The position numbers and the translations under genes are program-made. 64,000 nucleotides of DNA from Aphelocoma coerulescens (taxonomy: Eukaryota; Chordata; Aves; Passeriformes; Corvidae), in assembly GCF_041296385.1 (NCBI RefSeq), contig NW_027183586.1, positions 62,001 through 126,000 on the forward strand. Direction: 5' to 3'. Positions 22,813 through 33,590 of the stretch are shown here, piece by piece (within the stretch, counting starts at the first letter, position 1; the number at the start of each line of letters is the position of its first letter). The notes beneath the pieces were generated by a model. That model saw nothing but the letters and a program-made list of their open reading frames with translations, had not been told where the DNA came from and searched no databases.

Positions 22813-25329
22813 TCAGGTCTGGGTGCTTGCTTCCTGGCTTCCACTTGCAGAGTCACTGGCTGGTGTGGTGGCATCAGCAGGCTTTGATGCGAGGTATGGC
22901 TTCACGTTTTTTGCTGGAACCCACTTGATTCCTTCACCTGTGGAAACACATGCAAACCCCTTCCCCCACATTATAAGATTGTATGGTCCTTCTATTTTTC
23001 CTGAGTCTAGATTTTTAATCAAAACTGGGGGGCGCTCTTTCAGTTTTGCTTTTTTGTTGTTCAAAAAATGTCTATAAATGGGGGGATCAGGCTCTTCTGC
23101 AGAGCTATTCAAAAAATTGTAAACATACAAAGCCTTGTTCAACCTCCTTTGAGGTGTATCCTGGACTTCTCCCCCTCTCTGTTGATCTAAAATGCGTTTT
23201 AGGGTTTGATGTGTTCTTTTTAGGGTACTTTTTAGCAGTTGTTTAAGATACGGTGAGCAAATACCACTATCTCTTACAGCCCTTCTTAGTTCTTTAATTT
23301 CGTGAGTGGGGATGGGAACCCACGTTTTGGGACTGTCAGGCTGTTGGCTAGCTATCACAGGCTTAGCTAATAGACTTTCATCTTTACAGCTTTGGAGTCT
23401 TATTTCATGCCAATCTGTTAATTGAGAATAATCTGAGCACTTTGGAGGATTTTTTGATTCAGAAAGTAGCGCTAACAAACTCTCAGAACTCGTTTTCTCC
23501 TTATGGGTTGCAAGATCCCAGCCGCTCGCTGGCGGGACTCTGGGGCTCATTGCAAACAAATCTGGCTGCTTTTCAGGGTTTCCTGGTGTTAGATTTAAAG
23601 CATCAGCTCGGGCAGAGCGGCTCTCCGTCTTCCCTGCCACTGGAGCTGCACCACTGCCCTCCGTTCCCCCCCTGTTTGCGGCTTGTGAGGCGAGGCTGAG
23701 CTGCGCGGAGGGATGTTGCTGGGCGGCGGTAGCCGAGGGATACAGCTGTGCGGTGCCGGAGGGCCCCGGCGGGGGCGGCGATGGCACTGCCGATCTCCGC
23801 GGTGGCGGGCGAGGAGGCGGGGGGGCCGCGAGCAACCGGCTCCGCGGCAGCGGGCGAGGGGGTGCGGGTGGCTCTATTGAAGGCGAGGTGAAAGCCGTGG
23901 GGGGCGGTGGCGGAGCTAGTTCCGTGAGCAGTGCTGTGGTTGGAGAAGTGTGAGCGTGCGTGGGTTACGCCATCAGGTCAACGTGGCGGACTGTGATGGC
24001 CGCTGTCTGTGTGTCGGGGAGAGCGGGAGGTGGCAGGGCTGTCCCGTCGGCAGGAGACGATCCCGGGGCTGCGGGAGGCGGGAGGGCCGGTGTGGAGGCG
24101 GCGGGAGTATGTTGCGGTGGGGCCATGGCGAACGGTGGGCCAGTCGGCGGCTGGACCGCGGCGTGCTGCCGCTGGGAGTTTGCAGGCTGGGCTGGTGTGG
24201 CTGCCGGCGCGGCGGTGCCAGGAGACGGGGCTGGAGCAGCGGCAGGCACGGGAGAGGCAGCAGCCATCTGTGTAGGCGCTGCAGCGCCGGCACCAGGTGG
24301 CTGGCGGGGCTGGGGCGCTCCGTGTCCCACGGACGCGGACGGGACGTTGACCACCACCGGCGCCGTGTGGGTGGCGGCGAGGGGGACCTGGGGGGCTGGA
24401 AGAAGGGTCGCCGCCTGGCTTTGCGGGGGGCCGGCTATGATGGTGGCTACAGCCATAACAGGCGCGGCTAGGGGAGCGGTAGGACCCGTAGGTGGCTGGG
24501 GAGCAGCCGCTGGCCCCGCGGGGCTATCGGCGGGGGGCGGGGCCGCGAAGGCGCTGGCGGACGGGGTGGGAGGAGCGAGGGACGGGGCCGCGAAGACGCT
24601 GGAGCCGAGGGCGGGGACCGCGGGAGCCGGGGCAGCAGGGAGGAACGGGATGGGGGGGGCGGGGATGGGGGGAGCGGTGGAGGGGGTCGTAGGGTCCGGT
24701 GGGACAGGGGTGACGGCTGCCAGGACAGCGGGGGCGGGGGGCGGGGCGGCACGAGTCAGTCGGACCGCGGCTACCGGAGCCGCGAGAGGCGGGACAGCAG
24801 GGACTAACGGGACCGTGGGGGTGGAGATGACGGGGGCGGTGGGGGGGGCGGTGGAGTCCGGTGGGGCAGGGGTGACCGGTGCAGGGACCGCGGGGGGGTG
24901 GGGCGGGGCGGCACGAGACAGCTGGACCGCGGGTACCGGAGCCGTGAGGTCCGGCGGCGGGGCGGGGGCCGTGCCCGGTTGCAGGCTCGCGGCGGCAAGG
25001 GGCGGGCTCGCAGCAGGAGCGGGACCCGGCGAGGTGGCTGCTGCGGGCGGCGCCTTCGCAGCAAACAGCTCCACGAGCGCTCTGCAAGCCGGGACCAGCT
25101 CCGCGGCAGCCCAATCCCGGCGGGAGATATTATTAAAGAGTTTAACCCGAACTGTGTCCCAGAAGTCTCTTGTAAAGACGGCTGAACGGTCAGCATTTGG
25201 GAAATTAATCAGAGTCCATTCTAAGAGGTTTTTTAGCTCCTGTTTAGGTAATTGACTTGGACCGGAGCTTAGTAAGTACTTAAGTTGTTTATAGAGATGT
25301 CTGTCATGGGCAGAGTGAGTTTGTCCCAT
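22813..25329 (-). pseudogene. gag-integrase fused frame, ERV copy 1, broken by a stop
   Basis: Starts at ATG 25329 with MGQTHS, a good N-myristoylation signal for a matrix protein. The first 454 codons are open: a matrix-like domain to about residue 92, then Ala/Pro-rich sequence. A TAA at 23965-23967 ends the frame; copy 2 has a sense codon there. The rest stays open to TGA at 22813-22815 and encodes more Pro-rich sequence, about 40 residues resembling a capsid N-terminus, then the end of the integrase core and the integrase C-terminal domain. The first in-frame ATG after the stop is at 23550, so the distal part is probably not translated alone. Six bases (24329-24334) are extra relative to copy 2. 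Confidence 0.88.
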
Positions 25330-25343
25330 TATTGACCAGTATG

Positions 25344-25353
25344 ATACTCACCT
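25344..25353 (-). promoter_or_regulatory. Major splice donor, ERV copy 1
   Basis: AG|GTGAGTAT on the minus strand about 20 nt before the gag ATG, a near-perfect 5' splice site where a retroviral major donor is expected. It would supply the leader exon for a spliced envelope message. Confidence 0.75.
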
Positions 25354-25453
25354 AGATGTCGCAGGGGGCAGGGTCCTTAATCAGAAGTCCGTCGTGGGGG
25401 GCTGGCCAGGCTCTCCACACGGCGCTCAGGACGCTGCTGTCGGGTCCCTCCTC

Positions 25454-25862
25454 AGAGCTCCGGTTTCAGGCGTCGCTTGGCAACGGCTTTCCGTGCTCGG
25501 GACCTCGCAGGTGTCTCCACTCAGAGCTCCAGCGCGGGCGGTGCTGAGCAATACCCGCCTGTGCTCGGGCGCGCGGCTGGATCCCTCCTAAGAGCTCCGG
25601 TCTGCACTGCTTAGCAGCGTGTCCGTGCTCGAGGGGTACCACGGCAAACTTCCTCAAAGAGCTCCAGGTAACCGCTGCGCAGCAGTGGCCGTCTGTGCTC
25701 GAGGACTGCCAGGCAATTTCCTCCCTCCGAGAGCTCCAGGTAATTGCTACGAAGTAACGGCTCCCCGTGCTCGAGGGCTGCCTCAGCAGAGTTATAGAGC
25801 TCCGGCTTTTACGCTGCGCAGCAACGGTATGCCGTGCTCACGACACGTTCCAGGTGGCTATA
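25454..25862 (-). repeat. Six degenerate 66-72-bp repeats in the retroviral leader, copy 1
   Basis: AGAGCTCC (plus strand) recurs at 25454, 25523, 25592, 25658, 25730 and 25796. Copies share GCxxxGCAACGG-like and CGTGCTCGAGG-like blocks. Self-complementary cores recur: GAGCTC in all, CTCGAG in three, GCTGCGCAGC at 25674-25683 and 25813-25822. The block lies between primer site and splice donor, where genome dimerisation and packaging signals are found. An RNA stem-loop function is inferred only. Confidence 0.75.
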
Positions 25863-25929
25863 ACTGGTCTTTTAGTTACCGTCCATGGCGAAGTCTCTCA
25901 CAGGTGGAAGAAGCTGAATCAGGCCTTCA

Positions 25930-25946
25930 CTCACGTTTGGGCGCCA
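25930..25946 (-). promoter_or_regulatory. Primer binding site, lysine-tRNA type, copy 1
   Basis: TGGCGCCCAAACGTGAG in the sense strand, three bases after the 5' LTR. The first ten bases match lysine-tRNA primer sites of betaretroviruses and ERV-K elements; the remainder appears to carry one extra A. The exact isoacceptor is uncertain. Confidence 0.8.
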
Positions 25947-25949
25947 GTT

Positions 25950-26781
25950 TGTCGAAATTGATGGCGATGATGGTGATGAGGGTGTGGGTTCGGTCGGGCC
26001 CGGCTGGAGATGGACGGCGACGAGAGATCTCTATAAGCAGGTCTTTGGAGCATGCAGTTTATTGCAGAGGGCGTGGGTACAGGGGCACTGCTTAGAGCTG
26101 CCAGCTGCAGCTCCAAGCAGGCCCAAGGTGTAAGAGAGGGAGAGAGAGTGAGCGAGAGAGCTAGAGCAAGAGGCTGAGAGCTAAGAGTGTAAAGAGCAAG
26201 AGAGACAAACTAAGAGGAGAGCTGAATTAAGAGGAAGAAGAAGAGCAAGAGAGTTACTAAGAGAGCTACTAAGAGGAGAAGAGCATTACTAAGAGAGCTA
26301 CTAAGAGAGTTACTAAGAGCGTTACTAAGAGGAGAAGAGCATTACTAAGAGGAGAGGAGTTAAGAGAGCGAGGAGCTTGTTACAATACAATAAATCATCT
26401 TCTGTAGTGAATATTCTAATTCTCAGTAGCCAATCTAATACAAGGTACAAATCCTATAGCATTTACATACAGCCTATAAGAGTTCTTACATTACCATAGA
26501 GTGTTACATTTTAACTTCTAAAAACTACTCTTTGGACCCCTTCTGCTGAGCTAGTAGGGTCTGCTCTGACCCTTGGACCTGTCTGCAAGCAGAGGGTATT
26601 GTTCAATCAAGAGGGGATTACCTTCAGCCGGCTATACCATTGTTTTCCAGTTGTTCAGTAACTAAGACTCTATATCTCAAAGATGGCCTTCATTTCGATG
26701 TCGCTCACAGTTTTCATATTCCCAGAATCTTTTGTTAGGCAATCATATTTATAAGGCTTTCCTGTTTCATCTTCCCCAACA
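25950..26781 (-). repeat. 5' LTR of ERV copy 1
   Basis: 832 bp with the same ends as the 3' LTR. It carries a non-functional duplicate of the envelope C-terminal codons in U3, and a poly(A) signal at 26058-26063. No difference from the 3' LTR was seen, implying a recent insertion or later homogenisation. Confidence 0.93.
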
Positions 26782-26786
26782 ACAAA
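26782..26786. repeat. ERV copy 1 target-site duplication, right
   Basis: ACAAA directly after the CCAACA end of the element, matching 20675-20679. Confidence 0.9.
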
Positions 26787-29054
26787 GGCTCACCTGGGAG
26801 CCACGGGTCACAAAGCACCGTGGGCTCTGTGCAGCCCCGCTGTGTCACAATGGCCGCTGGCTTCCACGAGCCCCCGCAGTGTCCCAGTGGGCCCCGTGGC
26901 TTTAGGAGTGGGTGGCTGGGAGTTGGTGCCAGCGGCTGGGGGAGCAGCAGCAGGGACTGTGTGTGGACAGTGCCATGGCCACTTGTGTGGCCACTGGTGT
27001 CTCTGTGCCAGGCACAGCCGTGGTGTGTAACACCGGCTCTGGGTCCTTTGGCTGTGCAGGTGGCAGTCACGGCCTGGAGCAGGGCTGCTCCCGGGGGACA
27101 GCCTGGGGCAGGAGGCTGCTGGAGATTCATTCCCCACACTCCTTGTCATGAGGTGCTCAGAGTGATTGGAAAGGCTGTTGGCAGCAGGCAGTTCTCTGGG
27201 TTCAAGCTGTGGAGCTGTCAGCGGGAATGCAAAGGCCAAGCTGGTGAGCCTTTTGTCCTGGTGCCTTTAGTGTGTGAGCAGTCCCTGGTGCCGTTGTCTT
27301 TGGATCCTGAGTGTGGGAGAGGCAAGGCTTAGGATGGTGCGTAGAGCTGAGAAGGAAAGTGCCGAGAGCAGCATGTGTGCTGCTGCTTTGAGGGGTGCAG
27401 TTGAAGTTGTAGGCAGCAAGAGCTTTCACAGCTGGCCCTTTTGTGAGCTCTGCTTTTGCCAGATGACTTCCATCTTACCCTCTTACCATCTTAGCCTCTC
27501 ATTTTTGCATATCCCAAACCCCCTTCCAAACATCCAGCAGCTGCTTGTAAAGAAGAAGTCCTAGAACAAAAAGCCAGTGCTGCCTTTCATAGCCCCTTTG
27601 CTGTCTATGAAGTAGAGGAAAGAAGCTAGTGAGACGCACTTTCTTTCTCAACTCCATAGAGCGCATCCTTCTCTCAAGGTGGCAGAGTCCTTGGCGGAAG
27701 TGAAGCATCTGCAGCTGCAGTTCAGACTGAGAGATGTGCCAGGACAGGAAACATTTGCTGACCTTCCCTGTTCCCTGTGCAACATGATTCTCGCATCCCA
27801 GTCACTTTCACATACCTTCGGTATCCCTGAGTCCAAGCAGCTAAAGCTCACAGAGACAGAAGTGTCAGGAAGGAAAACATTCCAAAAGCACCCCCTTCTC
27901 TTATCAGCATATAAATTGTGCACAACAGGCTGCGGCACCGAACCTTCCTTCTCAGATAGACATGCCATCACACTTTTCACTCTTGCAGCTCGGTTGAAAA
28001 GCTCCAGCAGCTGCTCCCGCAATAGCAAAAGGTTCTAGAAGTGAAAGCCAGTTTGGGGCTGCACCTTCTCCTTGCCGCATGTAAGCCACACCAAACTCCC
28101 TGATGCACTCTGTCCTCCCCTTCTCAAAGGAGTAGACGGTGGCATCAGGACACACCTGTGTCCCAGCAGCTGGGTGCCCAGCCGGGAGCAGGAGCAGGGC
28201 TGGGGCTGCTCCCAAAGTTGCCCCGCCCCAATGCCAGAGCCGGACATATGCTGAGGGGGGGCTGGATCAGGCTTTATTGTCCAGCTGCATGCCAGGAGTG
28301 AGCACAAAATCTACCTGCATTCTCTGCAGCATGCCATCCTGGAGCAGAGCCATTGCCAAAGGAAGCCGTGAGCCCGTGCCAAGCCAGTGCCGGAGTGGGA
28401 TCCTAGCAGCACCTGTGGAAGCCGGGAGAGAGGAGCCCACCTGGAGCAGGTTCGTGCAGGATTAATCATCCCGTGGCTTCCCACCAGGGTCCTGTTGCTT
28501 CCAAAAGGCCCCACAGCGTCACTGTGGCCCCTCGGTTCCACCAGGTTCCATAGCGTCACTGTGGTGCCCAGGGTTCCGTCAGCTTCGCCAGCATCCCCAC
28601 GGTCTGCAGAGCTCCCCGAGCTTCTGTGGTGTCACAGTGGAGGCAGGGTTGCATCAGGTTCCATAGCATCAGCACGGTCTCCAGGGCTCCCAGAGGTTCT
28701 GTGGTGTCACAGTGGAGGCAGGGTTGCATCAGGTTCCATAGCATCACCACAGTCTCCAGGGCTCCCTGAGCTTCTGTGGTGTCACAGTGGAGGCAGGGTT
28801 GCATCAGGTTCCATAGCATCAGCATGGTCTGCAGAGCTCCCAGAGGTTCTGTGGTGTCACAGAGGAGGCAGGGTTGCATCAGGTTCCATAGCATCACCAC
28901 GGTCTCCAGGGCTCCAAGAGCTTCTGTGGTGTCACAGAGGAGGCAGGGTTGCATCAGGTTCAATAGCATCAGCACGGTCTCCAGGGCTCCCCTGAGCTTC
29001 TGTGGTGGTGTCACAGAGGAGCCAGGCTTCCTTGTAGTTCCCCAGCATCACAAA
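26787..29054. repeat. Satellite unit U10 (right flank of ERV copy 1)
   Basis: 2,268 bp. Variant string C/C/A/A/GG/C/G/C, plus AAACATTCC at about 27878 (as in U11). GGCTCACC at the start (A at 26792) is shared only with U20. One sub-repeat has a private CAGCATGGTCTGCAGAGC at about 28820. Confidence 0.93.
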
Positions 29055-31322
29055 GGCTCTCCTGGGAGCCACGGGTCACAAAGCACCGTGGGCTCTGTGC
29101 AGCCCCGCTGTGTCACAATGGCCGCTGGCTTCCACGAGCCCCCGCAGTGTCCCAGTGGGCCCCGTGGCTTTAGGAGTGGGTGGCTGGGAGTTGGTGCCAG
29201 CGGCTGGGGGAGCAGCAGCAGGGACTGTGTGTGGACAGTGCCATGGCCACTTGTGTGGCCACTGGTGTCTCTGTGTCAGGCACAGCCGTGGTGTGTAACA
29301 CCGGCTCTGGGTCCTTTGGCTGTGCAGGTGGCAGTCACGGCCTGGAGCAGGGCTGCTCCCGGGGGACAGCCTGGGGCAGGAGGCTGCTGGAGATTCATTC
29401 CCCACACTCCTTGTCATGAGGTGCTCAGAGTGATTGGAAAGGCTGTTGGCAGCAGGCAGTTCTCTGGGTTCAAGCTGTGGAGCTGTCAGCGGGAATGCAA
29501 AGGCCAAGCTGGTGAGCCTTTTGTCCTGGTGCCTTTAGTGTGTGAGCAGTCCCTGGTGCTGTTGTCTTTGGATCCTGAGTGTGGGAGAGGCAAGGCTTAG
29601 GATGGTGCGTAGAGCTGAGAAGGAAAGTGCCGAGAGCAGCGTGTGTGCTGCTGCTTTGAGGGGTGCAGTTGAAGTTGTAGGCAGCAAGAGCTTTCTCAGC
29701 TGGCCCTTTTGTGAGCTCTGCTTTTGCCAGATGACTTCCATCTTACCCTCTTACCATCTTAGCCTCTCATTTTTGCATATCCCAAACCCCCTTCCAAACA
29801 TCCAGCAGCTGCTTGTAAAGAAGAAGTCCTAGAACAAAAAGCCAGTGCTGCCTTTCATAGCCCCTTTGCTGTCTATGAAGTAGAGGAAAGAAGCTAGTGA
29901 GACGCACTTTCTTTCTCAACTCCATAGAGCGCATCCTTCTCTCAAGGTGGCAGAGTCCTTGGCGGAAGTGAAGCATCTGCAGCTGCAGTTCAGACTGAGA
30001 GATGTGCCAGGACAGGAAACATTTGCTGACCTTCCCTGTTCCCTGTGCAACATGATTCTCGCATCCCAGTCACTTTCACATACCTTCGGTATCCCTGAGT
30101 CCAAGCAGCTAAAGCTCACAGAGACAGAAGTGTCAGGAAGGAAAACATTCCAAAAGCACCCCCTTCTCTTATCAGCATATAAATTGTGCACAACAGGCTG
30201 CGGCACCGAACCTTCCTTCTCAGATAGACATGCCATCACACTTTTCACTCTTGCAGCTCGGTTGAAAAGCTCCAGCAGCTGCTCCCGCAATAGCAAAAGG
30301 TTCTAGAAGTGAAAGCCAGTTTGGGGCTGCACCTTCTCCTTGCCGCATGTAAGCCACACCAAACTCCCTGATGCACTCTGTCCTCCCCTTCTCAAAGGAG
30401 TAGACGGTGGCATCAGGACACACCTGTGTCCCAGCAGCTGGGTGCCCAGCCGGGAGCAGGAGCAGGGCTGGGGCTGCTCCCAAAGTTGCCCCGCCCCAAT
30501 GCCAGAGCCGGACATATGCTGAGGGGGGGCTGGATCAGGCTTTATTGTCCAGCTGCATGCCAGGAGTGAGCACAAAATCTACCTGCATTCTCTGCAGCAT
30601 GCCATCCTGGAGCAGAGCCATTGCCAAAGGAAGCCGTGAGCCCGTGCCAAGCCAGTGCCGGAGTGGGATCCTAGCAGCACCTGTGGAAGCCGGGAGAGAG
30701 GAGCCCACCTGGAGCAGGTTCGTGCAGGATTAATCATCCCGTGGCTTCCCACCAGGGTCCTGTTGCTTCCAAAAGGCCCCACAGCGTCACTGTGGCCCCT
30801 CGGTTCCACCAGGTTCCATAGCGTCACTGTGGTGCCCAGGGTTCCGTCAGCTTCGCCAGCATCCCCACGGTCTGCAGAGCTCCCCGAGCTTCTGTGGTGT
30901 CACAGTGGAGGCAGGGTTGCATCAGGTTCCATAGCATCAGCACGGTCTCCAGGGCTCCCAGAGGTTCTGTGGTGTCACAGTGGAGGCAGGGTTGCATCAG
31001 GTTCCATAGCATCACCACAGTCTCCAGGGCTCCCTGAGCTTCTGTGGTGTCACAGTGGAGGCAGGGTTGCATCAGGTTCCATAGCATCAGCACGGTCTGC
31101 AGAGCTCCCAGAGGTTCTGTGGTGTCACAGAGGAGGCAGGGTTGCATCAGGTTCCATAGCATCACCACGGTCTCCAGGGCTCCAAGAGCTTCTGTGGTGT
31201 CACAGAGGAGGCAGGGTTGCATCAGGTTCAATAGCATCAGCACGGTCTCCAGGGCTCCCCTGAGCTTCTGTGGTGGTGTCACAGAGGAGCCAGGCTTCCT
31301 TGTAGTTCCCCAGCATCACAAA
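29055..31322. repeat. Satellite unit U11
   Basis: 2,268 bp. Variant string T/T/G/T/GG/C/G/C with AAACATTCC. It has the GGTCTGCAGAGC sub-repeat variant also seen in U10 and U20. No separate counterpart exists to the right of ERV copy 2. Confidence 0.93.
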
Positions 31323-33590
31323 GGCTCTCCTGGGAGCCACGGGTCACAAAGCACCGTGGGCTCTGTGCAGCCCCGCTGTGTCACAATGGCCGCTGGCTTC
31401 CACGAGCCCCCGCAGTGTCCCAGTGGGCCCCGTGGCTTTAGGAGTGGGTGGCTGGGAGTTGGTGCCAGCGGCTGGGGGAGCAGCAGCAGGGACTGTGTGT
31501 GGACAGTGCCATGGCCACTTGTGTGGCCACTGGTGTCTCTGTGTCAGGCACAGCCGTGGTGTGTAACACCGGCTCTGGGTCCTTTGGCTGTGCAGGTGGC
31601 AGTCACGGCCTGGAGCAGGGCTGCTCCCGGGGGACAGCCTGGGGCAGGAGGCTGCTGGAGATTCATTCCCCACACTCCTTGTCATGAGGTGCTCAGAGTG
31701 ATTGGAAAGGCTGTTGGCAGCAGGCAGTTCTCTGGGTTCAAGCTGTGGAGCTGTCAGCGGGAATGCAAAGGCCAAGCTGGTGAGCCTTTTGTCCTGGTGC
31801 CTTTAGTGTGTGAGCAGTCCCTGGTGCTGTTGTCTTTGGATCCTGAGTGTGGGAGAGGCAAGGCTTAGGATGGTGCGTAGAGCTGAGAAGGAAAGTGCCG
31901 AGAGCAGCGTGTGTGCTGCTGCTTTGAGGGGTGCAGTTGAAGTTGTAGGCAGCAAGAGCTTTCTCAGCTGGCCCTTTTGTGAGCTCTGCTTTTGCCAGAT
32001 GACTTCCATCTTACCCTCTTACCATCTTAGCCTCTCATTTTTGCATATCCCAAACCCCCTTCCAAACATCCAGCAGCTGCTTGTAAAGAAGAAGTCCTAG
32101 AACAAAAAGCCAGTGCTGCCTTTCATAGCCCCTTTGCTGTCTATGAAGTAGAGGAAAGAAGCTAGTGAGACGCACTTTCTTTCTCAACTCCATAGAGCGC
32201 ATCCTTCTCTCAAGGTGGCAGAGTCCTTGGCGGAAGTGAAGCATCTGCAGCTGCAGTTCAGACTGAGAGATGTGCCAGGACAGGAAACATTTGCTGACCT
32301 TCCCTGTTCCCTGTGCAACATGATTCTCGCATCCCAGTCACTTTCACATACCTTCGGTATCCCTGAGTCCAAGCAGCTAAAGCTCACAGAGACAGAAGTG
32401 TCAGGAAGGAAAACGTTGCAAAAGCACCCCCTTCTCTTATCAGCATATAAATTGTGCACAACAGGCTGCGGCACCGAACCTTCCTTCTCAGATAGACATG
32501 CCATCACACTTTTCACTCTTGCAGCTCGGTTGAAAAGCTCCAGCAGCTGCTCCCGCAATAGCAAAAGGTTCTAGAAGTGAAAGCCAGTTTGGGGCTGCAC
32601 CTTCTCCTTGCCGCATGTAAGCCACACCAAACTCCCTGATGCACTCTGTCCTCCCCTTCTCAAAGGAGTAGACGGTGGCATCAGGACACACCTGTGTCCC
32701 AGCAGCTGGGTGCCCAGCCGGGAGCAGGAGCAGGGCTGGGGCTGCTCCCAAAGTTGCCCCGCCCCAATGCCAGAGCCGGACATATGCTGAGGGGGGGCTG
32801 GATCAGGCTTTATTGTCCAGCTGCATGCCAGGAGTGAGCACAAAATCTACCTGCATTCTCTGCAGCATGCCATCCTGGAGCAGAGCCATTGCCAAAGGAA
32901 GCCGTGAGCCCGTGCCAAGCCAGTGCCGGAGTGGGATCCTAGCAGCACCTGTGGAAGCCGGGAGAGAGGAGCCCACCTGGAGCAGGTTCGTGCAGGATTA
33001 ATCATCCCGTGGCTTCCCACCAGGGTCCTGTTGCTTCCAAAAGGCCCCACAGCGTCACTGTGGCCCCTCGGTTCCACCAGGTTCCATAGCGTCACTGTGG
33101 TGCCCAGGGTTCCGTCAGCTTCGCCAGCATCCCCACGGTCTGCAGAGCTCCCCGAGCTTCTGTGGTGTCACAGTGGAGGCAGGGTTGCATCAGGTTCCAT
33201 AGCATCAGCACGGTCTCCAGGGCTCCCAGAGGTTCTGTGGTGTCACAGTGGAGGCAGGGTTGCATCAGGTTCCATAGCATCACCACAGTCTCCAGGGCTC
33301 CCTGAGCTTCTGTGGTGTCACAGTGGAGGCAGGGTTGCATCAGGTTCCATAGCATCAGCACGGTCTCCAGGGCTCCCAGAGGTTCTGTGGTGTCACAGAG
33401 GAGGCAGGGTTGCATCAGGTTCCATAGCATCACCACGGTCTCCAGGGCTCCAAGAGCTTCTGTGGTGTCACAGAGGAGGCAGGGTTGCATCAGGTTCAAT
33501 AGCATCAGCACGGTCTCCAGGGCTCCCCTGAGCTTCTGTGGTGGTGTCACAGAGGAGCCAGGCTTCCTTGTAGTTCCCCAGCATCACAAA
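31323..33590. repeat. Satellite unit U12
   Basis: 2,268 bp. Variant string T/T/G/T/GG/G/G/C, the same combination as U21. Confidence 0.93.

Larger units (their letters stand above)
20680..26781 (-). mobile_element. Endogenous retrovirus copy 1, internally deleted (6,102 bp)
   Basis: Full-ended provirus on the minus strand: two 832-bp LTRs with TG...CA ends, 5-bp target duplication, lysine-type primer binding site, long leader, splice donor, fused gag/integrase frame, envelope frame and polypurine tract. Between a short capsid fragment and the integrase C-terminus the rest of gag, protease, reverse transcriptase, RNase H and most of integrase are missing, so any spread needed proteins supplied in trans. 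The gag and integrase pieces and the primer site look betaretrovirus-like; the envelope looks alpharetrovirus-like. Differences seen from copy 2 are G/A at 23967 (makes a stop), T/C at 24091 and six extra bases at 24329-24334. Confidence 0.95.

Noticed and set aside
23960..25255. Long Ala/Gly-rich plus-strand frame opposite gag (also 52747-54036)
   Set aside because: It starts at GTG and mirrors the very GC-rich gag codons; no initiator, motif or separate homology is visible, so it is an antisense shadow.
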